A DNA stretch of 64,000 nucleotides from Bin87 sp963668585 (GCA_963668585.1 OY764869.1:3658001-3722000), one strand, 5' to 3'. Positions 1 to 8,132 are shown, counted from the first letter of the stretch. Numbers and translations: made by a program. Notes: a model not told the origin generated them from the sequence alone.

Positions 1-2
1 CC

Positions 3-269
3 GCAATCGACCAATGGCTCCCGGAGGTGGTGGAGATTCTGCTGGATCACGGCGCCGACGCCAACGCGCGGGACTCCTCGGGTGATACTCCTCTTCACCT
101 GATCGCCGGAGAAAGGCGGTATCACCTCGGTTCAACGGGCCAGGTGGAGATCATCGGGCTGCTGCTGGCGTACGGGGCAGACCTTTCGGCTACGAACGCC
201 ATGGGAAAGACTCCTTGCGATGTGCTGGAAACCGATGATGCCAGTGTCCGGAATCTGATCTGTCGATAG
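3..269 (+). CDS. Ankyrin-repeat protein, C-terminal part (5' end outside window)
   Basis: The reading frame is open from base 3 and ends at the TAG at 267-269, so only the last 88 or so residues are visible. It shows two ankyrin-type repeats: VEILLDHGADANARDSSGDTPLH and, after a short insertion, a second unit built around IIGLLLAYGADLSATNAMGKTP, here given as pieces of the usual helix-turn-helix-loop consensus. Ankyrin repeats bind other proteins; the partner cannot be inferred. No start codon lies in the window, although an internal ATG is present at 27. The end of the gene is followed by about 450 bases without a convincing gene. Confidence 0.8.
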   Translation, partial: AIDQWLPEVVEILLDHGADANARDSSGDTPLHLIAGERRYHLGSTGQVEIIGLLLAYGADLSATNAMGKTPCDVLETDDASVRNLICR

Positions 270-719
270 GTCTGCAACATGAGCACGCCCATTGTTCTTT
301 GGGCTGCGGACGATCCGCTCCGCGTGGCATGGCAGCGCCGGGCTTGATCTCCTTTTTTGCTCCCATTACTTGTGCCGCCACCTTGGAACATCTACGGCCG
401 CTGGCGAAAAACAAACTGCCCCCGCAGCGTATCCGGCAACGCCAGCATCGCGAGTGAACACGCGTCAATGTCAGAGAAAACGACCGAAACCGTCAGCTCA
501 CATGGGTGAGAAATAAAGCGATAGGATCCGACCACAGAGGCCGGATCCTTTACTCATGACCAAAGAATTGTGGTACCCATGAAGAATGCTGTATCAGGGT
601 TTCACGAATGGCTATGCGGACCCGTATAATAGCACACACATACGGTTTCTTTCGGAGATTAACGCGGTTTGAGCGTCTGAACGTATCACCGAGGCCAAGG
701 TATTATCGGGCGAAAAGGG
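270..719. other. Gap without a recognised gene
   Basis: Short frames on both strands here have no recognisable family. The only structures noted are a small hairpin at 524-548 and a TATAAT at 625-630 that has no gene directly downstream. The right edge meets the IS256 remnant, so part of this stretch may be scarred by transposition. Confidence 0.4.
524..548 (+). terminator. Weak hairpin, possible terminator
   Basis: GGATCCG (524-530) and CGGATCC (542-548) form a 7-bp stem with an 11-base loop, followed by TTTA. It lies about 250 bases past the ankyrin gene, so its role is uncertain. Confidence 0.3.
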
Positions 720-930
720 TAGCGCCCCGTCAAGTAGTGTAAATTGCGTCATCCATGTTGATGTGGTTCAGGCTGCGGCCTCCAGGACGTTGCTGGCCGG
801 TAAGGTCTCGGTGTCGACATCGTCGGTGAAGGTGAGGTAGCGTCGGCCCTCGGCCCATTCGTCGTGCTGTTCGGCCAGCACCGCGCCAACCAGACGCCGA
901 GTTGCCGCTCGGTTGGGGAAGATGCCCGCC
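720..930 (-). mobile_element. IS256-family remnant (3' end of transposase plus one terminal repeat)
   Basis: On the minus strand the frame ending at 768 matches, almost residue for residue, the last 54 or so residues of the complete IS256 transposase at 34156-35367 (shared pieces include GIFPNRAATRRLVGAVLAEQ and YLTF). The downstream bases 722-767 also match the right end of that complete element, with GCCCCGTCA near 724 against the terminal GTCCCGTCA there. Upstream of the match (about 930-1007) the sequence is unrelated. It is the scar of a second IS256 copy that has lost most of its length. Confidence 0.8.
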
Positions 931-1186
931 CAGCCGGGACGACCGCGGCGCAACGCCGCGCGCGTCCTGATCAACTGGCGCTTCGGCAGCCTTGACGCCA
1001 GGATCAAACTCCATCGTTTCTCCCCTGCCTTTCCAACATTGATTGAGTACTACGCCATCGATCGACAATAAATAATCGAACGGCGCCGGTGAAGCACGGC
1101 CCTGAGTTGCGCCCCTGTTGGCGCTGGGATAGACTGGTTGACAGAAATTTCCCACGGGCGAATACCGCAGGACAGGAGCCGCTGCC

Positions 1187-2362
1187 GTGACCACCATCGT
1201 CAAGACCCCTGATGAGGCGCGTTCGCAGATCGTCAGCATGGTGCGCGATTTCGTGCGCCAGGAAGTTGAGCCCGTTGCCGCCGAGCACGACGCCAACGAC
1301 ACCGTCCCACACGACCTCATCGACCAGATGAAGGAACTTGGACTCTTTGGGATCAACGTGCCCGAGGAGTTTGGCGGCATGGGGTTGGACTACACAACCT
1401 TCAGCATGATTTTCGAGGAGATCAGCAAGGGTTACATGGCGCTCACCGGCGCGCTGGGCACGCATCATATCCTGACCTACGTGCTGACCCATTACGGGAC
1501 CTCCGAACAGCAGCAACGGTTCCTCCCGCGCCTCGCCAGCGGTCAGATCCGCGGCGGCCTGGCCCTCACCGAACCCGGCGGAGGCAGCGACGTGGGCGCG
1601 CTCGAGACCCGCGCCGTCAAGGACGGTGAAGAATACGTGGTGAACGGGTCCAAGATGTTCATCACCAACGCCGAATCCGGCGACGCCTTCTGTCTCCTGG
1701 CTCGCACCGACCCGGACCCGACGATCAAGCATCGCGGCCTGTCAGCGTTTGTCATAGAGAAGGACGGCAGCCCCGGATTCAAGGTAGGCCGCCACCTGGA
1801 CAAGTTGGGTTACCGGGGTCTGGATACCTGCGAACTGTTCTTTGAGGACTTCCGCATCCCCGCCGAAAACCTCATTGGCGGCGAGGAAAACGTCGGCTTC
1901 GGCCACGTTATGAGCGGGCTGGAAACCGGCCGCATCAATGTCGCCGCGCGCGCCGTTGGCGTCGCCCAGGCCGCGCTGGACGCTTCCATGCGTTATGTTC
2001 AGCAACGGGAGACTTTCGGACAGCCAATCAGCCAGCACCAGGCCATTCAGTTGAAAATCGCCGACATGGCCACCAAGATACAGGCGGCGCGCCTGCTGGT
2101 GTACGACGCCGCCAACAAGAAGGACAGCGGCGAGCGCATCGACCTGGAATCCGGCATGGCCAAGCTTTTCGCCAGCGAGGTGTGCGGCGAGGTTGCCATG
2201 GAAGCCATGCGCATCCACGGCGGGTACGGGTACACCAAGGACTTCCCAGTCGAGCGCTACTACCGCGACGCCCCGCTAATGATCATCGGAGAAGGCACCA
2301 ACGAGATCATGCGGTTGGTGATCGCCCGACAACTTTTGCGTCGGCCTGAGTACCAGTTGTAG
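1187..2362 (+). CDS. Acyl-CoA dehydrogenase
   Basis: A 391-residue FAD-dependent acyl-CoA dehydrogenase that would oxidise an acyl-CoA to the trans-2-enoyl-CoA and pass electrons to an electron-transfer flavoprotein. The whole family length is present: N-terminal helical domain, middle beta domain with the signature ALTEPGGGSDVG and GSKMFITNA, and C-terminal helical domain with ETFGQPISQHQ and HGGYGYTKD. The likely catalytic base is Glu369 in EGTNEI, placed as in short- and medium-chain enzymes. The start is GTG at 1187 with GACAGGAGCC upstream; no in-frame alternative is better. The next gene starts 8 bases later, suggesting one transcript. The exact acyl substrate cannot be read from the sequence. 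Confidence 0.93.
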   Translation: MTTIVKTPDEARSQIVSMVRDFVRQEVEPVAAEHDANDTVPHDLIDQMKELGLFGINVPEEFGGMGLDYTTFSMIFEEISKGYMALTGALGTHHILTYVLTHYGTSEQQQRFLPRLASGQIRGGLALTEPGGGSDVGALETRAVKDGEEYVVNGSKMFITNAESGDAFCLLARTDPDPTIKHRGLSAFVIEKDGSPGFKVGRHLDKLGYRGLDTCELFFEDFRIPAENLIGGEENVGFGHVMSGLETGRINVAARAVGVAQAALDASMRYVQQRETFGQPISQHQAIQLKIADMATKIQAARLLVYDAANKKDSGERIDLESGMAKLFASEVCGEVAMEAMRIHGGYGYTKDFPVERYYRDAPLMIIGEGTNEIMRLVIARQLLRRPEYQL

Positions 2363-2370
2363 CAGGCGCC

Positions 2371-2733
2371 ATGTCCAACCGGCCGCCAATCGACAGGCAC
2401 GCTGCCGCGGGCAGGGCTGATGGGCAAGTGGCCCATGATGTCGTGGGGCAACAGGCGGCGACGGCCAGACTGTTTTTCCGCGTGATAACCCTGCCATTCT
2501 GGCTCCCGTTCTACCTGGTTGGAATCGTACGACAACGACGGGCGATGACGATGTTCGCAAGAGTTCGATCTAAGGGGCGTTTGGCAGACGACGCGCTGGG
2601 CCGAGAGATCGCCCTGGCGTGGGTGGCGCAACATCCGGAGCGCTATCCGCACGGTCAGTACGACCGCAGGTTCAACAAGATGGAACGCCGTTTCGCTCGC
2701 ATAATTCAGCAACATAGAGAGGACATCAGATGA
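2371..2733 (+). CDS. Hypothetical protein with one membrane segment
   Basis: A 120-residue protein of no recognised family. Residues about 35-53 (LFFRVITLPFWLPFYLVGIV) form a hydrophobic segment likely to cross or enter the membrane, preceded by a polar N-terminus and followed by a basic, arginine-rich C-terminal half with WVAQHPERYPHGQYDRR. It sits 8 bases after the acyl-CoA dehydrogenase and its stop overlaps the start of selD (ATGA at 2730-2733), so it is probably co-translated with selD. A role beside selenium metabolism cannot be concluded from position alone. Confidence 0.6.
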   Translation: MSNRPPIDRHAAAGRADGQVAHDVVGQQAATARLFFRVITLPFWLPFYLVGIVRQRRAMTMFARVRSKGRLADDALGREIALAWVAQHPERYPHGQYDRRFNKMERRFARIIQQHREDIR

Positions 2734-3782
2734 CCCAATCCCAAGCTCCCATCCGCCTCACCGAGTTGTCCCACTGCGCAGGTTGAGCGGCCAAGCTGAG
2801 CCTTGAGGACCTGGGCCAGGTCCTGAGTTATGTTCCGCTGCTGTCCCACCCCGACCTCCTGGTGGGGGCCGAGACGGGAGACGATGCAGCCGTGTACCGC
2901 ATCAACGACGAGACGGCGCTCATCGTTACCGTGGACTTCTTCCCGCCGATTGCCGACGACCCCTACGAGTTCGGGGCCATCGCCGCCGCCAACTCGTTGT
3001 CCGACGTTTACGCCATGGGCGGCAAGCCGCTGATCGCGCTGAACGTGGTCGGCTTCCCCGCCTCCCTGGACAAGGAAATCCTGGGCAAAACACTGCAGGG
3101 GGGTTATGCCAAGGCCGCCGAGGCCGAGTGTCTCATAGTGGGCGGACACACCGTTGACGACCCTGAACCCAAGTACGGCCTGTCCGTCATCGGCGTGGTG
3201 GAACCGGGCAAGCAGGTCAGCAACGCCAACGCCCGGCCCGGAGACATATTGGTGCTCTCCAAACCCATCGGCACCGGCATCATCACCACCGCCGGCAAGC
3301 AGGGCGTGGTTGACCCCGACGTGATGGCCGCAGCGGTGGAAACGATGGCCGCGCTGAACCGGCCCGCCGCCCAAGCGATGATGGCCGTGGGGGTGAACTC
3401 GGCCACCGACATCACCGGATTCGGGTTGCTGGGGCACCTGAAGAGCATGGTCAAAGGCAGCGCCGTCGCCGCCGAGATCAACCTGTCCGCCGTTCCCACG
3501 CTCCCCGGCGTGCGCGACCTACTGGACCGAGGCGTTGCGCCGGGCGGCACCCATCGCAACGTGAGCAGCGTCAACGATGTCGTCAACTGGCACCCGGACC
3601 TGACCGACGAGGACCGAATGCTGCTGTGCGACGCCCAGACCTCGGGCGGGCTGTTGATGTCAGTCCCCGCGGCGAAAGCCGACGCCCTGGTGGCGGCGTT
3701 GCGTGAAGAGGGCGCCCACTGCGCCGCCATCGTTGGCCGCGTAACCGACGGCCCAGCGGGAACCATCGTCGCGACCCCGTGA
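2730..3782 (+). CDS. selD: Selenide, water dikinase (SelD), selenocysteine-containing
   Basis: SelD makes selenophosphate from selenide and ATP, the selenium donor for selenocysteine and selenouridine. The frame from ATG 2730 gives 350 residues if the in-frame TGA at 2784-2786 is read as selenocysteine. That codon falls in SHCAG-U-AAKL, exactly where E. coli SelD has catalytic Cys17, with the ATP-site lysine three residues on. Downstream are GAETGDDAAV, the glycine-rich PIGTGI segment and the C-terminal TSGGLL of the AIRS/PurM-like fold. Conventional gene calling would start at 2862 and lose the active site. A perfect inverted repeat 19 bases after the TGA fits a bacterial SECIS. ATG 2730 overlaps the stop of the preceding gene. 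selA, selB and selC are not in this window. Confidence 0.9.
2806..2824 (+). promoter_or_regulatory. Candidate bacterial SECIS hairpin of selD
   Basis: AGGACCTGG (2806-2814) and CCAGGTCCT (2816-2824) are perfect reverse complements around one base; in RNA this would fold as a 7-bp stem with a GGGCC loop. The apex is about 29 bases past the UGA, within the distance usual for bacterial SECIS elements, and the loop begins with G. It lies inside the coding sequence, as expected. Confidence 0.75.
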
Positions 3783-3802
3783 AACGAACCGGAGCCTTAG
3801 CC

Positions 3803-4465
3803 ATGTCAACGTCCGAGCAGCGAGTCCAGCAGCCAGCGCCAGCCCAGCCGGAATTTGGGCTGAAGCGTCCCGACCAGGTGAAAATAGCGCCACCCGCCGG
3901 GGAGCGTGTCCCGCCCGGCCAGTTCGTCGCCAAGACGTTTCCGGTATTGACCTACGGCGACACTCCCGAGGTTGACCTCAACACCTGGACCTTCCGGGTG
4001 TGGGGCCTGGTGGAACGGGAAGTGTCCCTGGACTGGGCGCAGTTTGTCGCACTGCCCTGGGTTGAGTTGAACGCGGACTTCCATTGCGTCACACAGTGGT
4101 CGTCGCTGGATCAGACCTGGGAAGGCGTGTGGGTGGCAGACCTGCTGGAGTTGGCGGGAGTTTCGCCGGAAGCGCGGCACATCATGGCCCATTGCTTCGG
4201 CGACTACACCACCAACGTGCCGCTGGATCTCGCATTGACGGAAGGCCTGCTGGCGCACCGGCAGAACGGGGCTGAAATCGGCAAGGACCACGGCTGGCCG
4301 CTGCGGCTGGTGATTCCCAGTCGTTACGGTTGGAAATCCGCCAAGTGGGTCAATGGAATCGAGTTGATGGCGGAAGACGCCCCGGGTTTCTGGGAGCAGC
4401 GCGGGTACAACAACAACGGCGACCCGTGGCAGGAAGAACGCTTCTGGCCAGAACTCACCCGCTGA
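3803..4465 (+). CDS. Sulfite-oxidase-like molybdopterin oxidoreductase
   Basis: A 220-residue, single-domain member of the sulfite oxidase/YedY molybdenum-cofactor fold. Cys95 in DFHCVTQWS is the expected molybdenum ligand, and YGWKSAKWV plus the C-terminal GFWEQRGYN are typical of this family. There is no signal peptide or twin-arginine motif, so it is predicted cytoplasmic. ATG 3803 is preferred because GGAG lies 8 bases upstream; a GTG at 3779 overlapping the selD stop is possible but has no site. Substrate is unknown: methionine sulfoxide or other S/N-oxide reduction are options from the family. It follows selD closely and ends at a strong bidirectional hairpin. Confidence 0.88.
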   Translation: MSTSEQRVQQPAPAQPEFGLKRPDQVKIAPPAGERVPPGQFVAKTFPVLTYGDTPEVDLNTWTFRVWGLVEREVSLDWAQFVALPWVELNADFHCVTQWSSLDQTWEGVWVADLLELAGVSPEARHIMAHCFGDYTTNVPLDLALTEGLLAHRQNGAEIGKDHGWPLRLVIPSRYGWKSAKWVNGIELMAEDAPGFWEQRGYNNNGDPWQEERFWPELTR

Positions 4466-4491
4466 AGCATCACTCCCGCGCCGGACAACAA

Positions 4492-4526
4492 AAAACGGGA
4501 GAGGGTTTGGGACCCTCTCCCGTTTT
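4492..4526. terminator. Strong bidirectional terminator
   Basis: A perfect 15-bp stem, arms 4492-4506 and 4512-4526, loop TTGGG, with an A-run on the left and a T-run on the right. It lies between the converging molybdoenzyme and zinc ribbon genes and can serve both. Confidence 0.93.
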
Positions 4527-4546
4527 GGTTGGCATTCAGTGGGTGA

Positions 4547-4747
4547 TTACGCTGCTCGCAGCAACTCCCGGACCGCCTGGGAATCGGCGGGGGCGCGCCT
4601 GGTGATGGCCGCTTCGACCGCCGCGTTGGGGGCGTCAAGGTCCTTCTGGAGACCGCACTGGAGGCAGTTGATGTACATGCCGTAAATGTCCCGTTTGACT
4701 TGCAGGTCGCCTTCGCATTTCGGGCAGGCACCAAATTTCAGCGTCAT
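4547..4747 (-). CDS. Small zinc ribbon protein
   Basis: A 66-residue protein with two CxxC pairs, CPKC at residues 8-11 and CLQC at 28-31, which would hold one zinc ion in a ribbon. The rest is short and alanine-rich. The start ATG has AAGGAGGG 4 bases upstream. Function is unknown; such proteins bind nucleic acid or act as rubredoxin-like scaffolds. It is divergent from hspR and convergent with the molybdoenzyme gene. A perfect 14-base palindrome directly before its ribosome binding site may control it. Confidence 0.7.
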   Translation of the reverse strand: MTLKFGACPKCEGDLQVKRDIYGMYINCLQCGLQKDLDAPNAAVEAAITRRAPADSQAVRELLRAA

Positions 4748-4759
4748 GATAACCCTCCT

Positions 4760-4773
4760 TACCGATATCGGTA
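4760..4773 (-). promoter_or_regulatory. Palindrome in the leader of the zinc ribbon gene
   Basis: TACCGATATCGGTA is a perfect palindrome ending next to the AAGGAGGG ribosome binding site of the zinc ribbon gene. It could be an operator or a small RNA hairpin; no known regulator consensus is claimed. Confidence 0.4.
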
Positions 4774-4906
4774 TTTTTGAAAATGTTGTATGTGGCGTTT
4801 CCGCCTGGTGCTGGTACGTATGAGACCGATGTATTGGATTGATGGATTGGATAGTTATTATCCTGGTCTGAGCCTACAGTATGGTCGGCTCGGCTCTGTC
4901 AACATC

Positions 4907-4947
4907 GACTATATCCCTTGACACGCGCTGTGTCAAGGGATATAGTC
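4907..4947 (+). promoter_or_regulatory. hspR operon promoter overlapped by a HAIR-like operator
   Basis: Arms 4907-4924 and 4930-4947 form a perfect 18-bp inverted repeat. Inside it is CTTGACA-N7-TGTCAAG (4917-4937), the same geometry as the HspR operator HAIR (CTTGAGT-N7-ACTCAAG). The same bases give a -35 TTGACA at 4918-4923 and, after exactly 17 bases, a -10 TATAGT at 4941-4946. An HspR dimer bound here would cover the -35 and the spacer, which fits autorepression. Confidence 0.85.
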
Positions 4948-4959
4948 AACTCATAGCAA

Positions 4960-4975
4960 TGTGATATAATTCACA
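4960..4975 (+). promoter_or_regulatory. TGTGA-N6-TCACA dyad in the hspR leader
   Basis: TGTGA (4960-4964) and TCACA (4971-4975) flank TATAAT. The arms and spacing equal the CRP/FNR-type consensus, and the spacer could itself be a -10 box. It lies 14 bases past the first -10, so it may be a second promoter or a binding site; no CRP-type gene is present here. Confidence 0.4.
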
Positions 4976-5004
4976 TACGGAGCGCAGGACGGAGAGGTAC
5001 GGGT

Positions 5005-5538
5005 ATGCAACAACGATGGCCCAATCGGACCCAAGTTGGGCGCAGGCATTTGGAGTCCTACCCGGCTCCCGCCGTGAATGCTCCGACGCCCTGGCCTGAT
5101 GGCTCGGCCATCGCTCCGGGCGAGGAAATTCCGCAGGAGAACCCGGCGTCGGCCGGCGAACTGGAGGGCGTGTACATCATATCGGTGGCGGCGCGTCTTT
5201 TGGAGATGCACCCGCAAACCCTCCGCAAATACGAGCGATTGGGCCTGATCCAACCCGTGCGCACCGTTGGCATGCTCCGGTTGTATTCCCAGGACGACCT
5301 GCGAAAAGTAATGCTCATCAGGCACCTGATGGACAACCTGGGCCTGAACCTGGCCGGAGTCGAATTCGTTCTGAAACTGGTGAACAACCTCAATGTATTT
5401 ACCCGGCGCCTCGCTCGATCCACCGGCGATGCCGACGTGGCCGAGCGCATCCGGGAAGAGGTCGCGCTGCTTTGCGACAGCCTCAGCCTGCCGGCGCCGG
5501 ACCGAATCTCATCCTCAAACCAAACCGGGAATCCCTAA
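5005..5538 (+). CDS. hspR: HspR-type MerR family heat-shock repressor
   Basis: A 177-residue DNA-binding protein. Residues about 56-127 are a MerR-type helix-turn-helix and wing, with YIISVAARLLEMHPQTLRKYE, then RLYSQDDL and GLNLAGVEFVL, which match HspR closely. HspR represses dnaK operons at HAIR sites together with DnaK itself. An N-terminal extension of about 55 residues is unusual and proline-rich, and the C-terminus is longer than in the actinobacterial proteins. The start has GGAGAGG upstream. It overlaps grpE by TAATG and shares its operon with grpE and dnaK, downstream of the HAIR-like operator at 4907-4947. Confidence 0.88.
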   Translation: MQQRWPNRTQVGRRHLESYPAPAVNAPTPWPDGSAIAPGEEIPQENPASAGELEGVYIISVAARLLEMHPQTLRKYERLGLIQPVRTVGMLRLYSQDDLRKVMLIRHLMDNLGLNLAGVEFVLKLVNNLNVFTRRLARSTGDADVAERIREEVALLCDSLSLPAPDRISSSNQTGNP

Positions 5539-6155
5539 TGACAACCGAATACAACAGCCCCCCAGAGGACCATCGGCCGGACGATCTCTCCGAGGCAACG
5601 CCCGACGAATCCTGGGAGACCGAACCTGCGGTCGATGCACCGGAAGAACGTCCGATGACGCCGGCCGAGGAAGCAGCCATGCTGCGGGCCGCCCTGGCCG
5701 AGGCGAACGAAGCGGTCGCGCGGCAGTCTGACGCCGTGCAGCGCGGCCAGGCCGACCTGGCCAACGCCCGACGGCGACATGACGAAGAACGGCTGAACAT
5801 CCAGCAGCAGGCCAACAGCCGTCTCCTGGTGCAATTGCTGCCCATCGTGGACGAGTTGGACCTGGCGGTGAACCACCTGGAGAGCAACGGAACCGTGTCC
5901 AACAGCGATGCGGCATCGGAATCCTGGGTGCAGGGAGTCCGACTGATTCACCGCAAACTGACCGGATTCCTTGAATCCCAGGGCGTAACCAGAATTGACG
6001 CATTGGGCTCGCCATTCAACCCGGAACTGCACGAGGCCGTGGGCATGGCGCACACCGCCGAGGTGGAGTCGGGATACATCGTTGAAGTTCTGCGACAGGG
6101 ATACCGACTGCACGACCGCGTGGTGCAGGTCGCCCAGGTCGTGGTCAACCAGTGA
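5538..6155 (+). CDS. grpE: GrpE nucleotide exchange factor
   Basis: A 205-residue GrpE that releases ADP from DnaK. It has the acidic, disordered N-terminus (residues 1-50), a long coiled coil (about 50-120, ALAEANEAVARQSDAVQRGQ and following), and the C-terminal beta domain with FNPELHEAVGMA and the ending GYRLHDRVVQVAQVVVN, near the family signature. The start ATG 5538 shares bases with the hspR stop (TAATG), indicating coupled translation; a longer frame from 5472 would overlap hspR and is less likely. dnaK follows after 87 bases. Confidence 0.93.
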   Translation: MTTEYNSPPEDHRPDDLSEATPDESWETEPAVDAPEERPMTPAEEAAMLRAALAEANEAVARQSDAVQRGQADLANARRRHDEERLNIQQQANSRLLVQLLPIVDELDLAVNHLESNGTVSNSDAASESWVQGVRLIHRKLTGFLESQGVTRIDALGSPFNPELHEAVGMAHTAEVESGYIVEVLRQGYRLHDRVVQVAQVVVNQ

Positions 6156-6242
6156 TGAAATCGCGCCAACCGGAAGGGTATGGCGCACAACACGAACCAC
6201 GCGAACAAACCCAAACTATCTTTGGATTTCAGGAGTACGACA

Positions 6243-8132
6243 ATGGCAAAAATTCTGGGCATCGACCTCGGCACTACCAACTCGGTGGCTGCGGTGATTG
6301 AAGCCGGAGAAGCGGAAGTGGTGGAGAGCGCCGAAGGTAACCGCATCACCCCATCCGTGGTGGCGGTGAACACTCGCAGCGGCGAGCGGTATGTTGGCCA
6401 AACGGCCAAGCGGCAGGCCGTGACCAATCCGGAAAACACCATATTCTCCGTCAAGCGCCTGATGGGCCGACGTTTTGAAGACCCCGAAGTGCAGGACGCC
6501 GCCAGGCGTTTGCCCTACAAGATCGTATCGGGCGAAAACGGCGACGCCCACGTGGAAATGTCGGGGCAGGCCTACGCGCCTCCGCAGATTTCCAGCATGG
6601 TCCTGCAGAAAATCCGCCAGGATGCGGAAGCCAAGCTGGGCGAACGCATCACCCAGGCCGTGATCACGGTGCCCGCATACTTCAACGACGCACAGCGTCA
6701 GGCGACCAAGGACGCCGGCACGATTGCCGGGCTGGAAGTCCTGCGCATCATCAACGAGCCCACCGCCTCCTCGTTGGCCTACGGGATAGATCGCCAGCAG
6801 ACCGATTCCACCGTCGCGGTGTTTGACCTGGGCGGCGGCACCTTCGACATCACCGTCCTCGAGTTGGGCGAAGGTGTTTTTGAAGTGCTGTCCACCAACG
6901 GCGACACCTTTCTGGGTGGCGACGACTTTGACGAAGCGATACTCGGCTGGCTGGTGGAGGAATTCCGCGCGGAAACCGGTATCGACCTGGCCCAGGACCG
7001 CATGGCCCTGCAGAGGCTGCGAGATGCGGCGGAACGCGCCAAGATCGAGCTTTCCAGCACGCTGGAAACCGAAATCAACCTGCCCTTCATAACCGCCGAT
7101 GCCAGCGGCCCGCAGCACCTGGTCAAACCCCTGAGCCGGTCGCGCCTGGAGCAACTAGTGGCCCAACTGATAGATCGCACCGAGGGCCCGTGCCGTCAGG
7201 CCATCTCGGACGCGGGTATCTCCGCCGACAGGATCAACGACGTCATTTTGGTCGGCGGCATGACCCGGATGCCTTCCGTGCAACAGAAGGTGCAACAGAT
7301 CTTTGGCAAGGAGCCTTCGCGCTCGGTCAACCCGGACGAGGCGGTGGCGTTGGGCGCGGCGATACAGGCCGGCGTGTTGGGCGGCGAGGTTGGCGACATT
7401 GTCCTGCTGGACGTCACGCCGCTCACCCTGGGCATCGAGACCCTGGGGAACGTGACCACCGCCCTGATTCCTCGCAACACCACCATCCCGACCAAGAAAA
7501 CCGAAACGTTCACCACCGCGGCCGACAGCCAGCCCAGCGTTGACATCCACGTCCTGCAGGGCGAGCGTCCCATGTCTGCGGACAACAAGACCATCGGCCG
7601 GTTCATGCTGGACGGTATTCTGCCGTCGCCCCGCGGAGTGCCTCAGATTGACGTTACGTTCGACATAGATTCCAACGGCATCCTGAGCGTGTCGGCGCAG
7701 GACAAGGGCACGGGCAAGGAGCAGCGCATCGTCATCCAGACCAGCAGCGGCCTTTCGCAGGAAGACATCGAGAGCATGATGTCGGAAGCCCGGGCCAACG
7801 AGGAGGCTGACCGGGCCCGGCGCGCTGAGGTGGAAACGCGCAATCAGGCCGACAGTCTGGCCTATTCGGCGGAACGGTTGCTGACCGAACACGCCGAAGT
7901 GTTGCCGGCCGACCTGAAAGCGGAGGCCGAGGGCAAACTGGAGGCGTTGCGGTCGGCGATTGCGGCCAACAACGTCGCCCAGATGCAAACGGCGATGAAC
8001 GAGTTGAACGACGTTCTACAGCGCGTGGGCCAGGCGGTTTACACACAGCCGGGAGCAACCGATCCGGGTAGCGCGCCTCCGGGAGACGCCCCCGGGGACG
8101 ACACGGTGGAGGGCGAGTTCCGGGAAGTCTAG
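6243..8132 (+). CDS. dnaK: Chaperone DnaK (Hsp70)
   Basis: A 629-residue Hsp70. The ATPase domain starts with ILGIDLGTTNS and contains VFDLGGGTFDITV and ILVGGMTRMPSVQ; the substrate domain has DVTPLTLGIETLG and VTFDIDSNGILSVSAQDKGT. The C-terminus is short and ends in GEFREV, comparable to the EEVD-like tail. ATG 6243 has CAGGAG upstream and gives the canonical N-terminus, whereas an upstream ATG at 6180 does not. DnaK folds nascent and stressed proteins and, in HspR systems, acts as co-repressor, so its own operon is self-limiting. No dnaJ or clpB follows within this window. Confidence 0.97.
   Translation: MAKILGIDLGTTNSVAAVIEAGEAEVVESAEGNRITPSVVAVNTRSGERYVGQTAKRQAVTNPENTIFSVKRLMGRRFEDPEVQDAARRLPYKIVSGENGDAHVEMSGQAYAPPQISSMVLQKIRQDAEAKLGERITQAVITVPAYFNDAQRQATKDAGTIAGLEVLRIINEPTASSLAYGIDRQQTDSTVAVFDLGGGTFDITVLELGEGVFEVLSTNGDTFLGGDDFDEAILGWLVEEFRAETGIDLAQDRMALQRLRDAAERAKIELSSTLETEINLPFITADASGPQHLVKPLSRSRLEQLVAQLIDRTEGPCRQAISDAGISADRINDVILVGGMTRMPSVQQKVQQIFGKEPSRSVNPDEAVALGAAIQAGVLGGEVGDIVLLDVTPLTLGIETLGNVTTALIPRNTTIPTKKTETFTTAADSQPSVDIHVLQGERPMSADNKTIGRFMLDGILPSPRGVPQIDVTFDIDSNGILSVSAQDKGTGKEQRIVIQTSSGLSQEDIESMMSEARANEEADRARRAEVETRNQADSLAYSAERLLTEHAEVLPADLKAEAEGKLEALRSAIAANNVAQMQTAMNELNDVLQRVGQAVYTQPGATDPGSAPPGDAPGDDTVEGEFREV

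Noticed and set aside
2784..2786. Nonsense mutation in selD
   Set aside because: The TGA is exactly at the catalytic residue, the rest of the frame is perfect, and a SECIS-like hairpin follows; selenocysteine explains it better.
5005..5200. CIRCE element (HrcA site) for the dnaK operon
   Set aside because: No TTAGCACTC-N9-GAGTGCTAA in the leader; the dyad present fits HspR.
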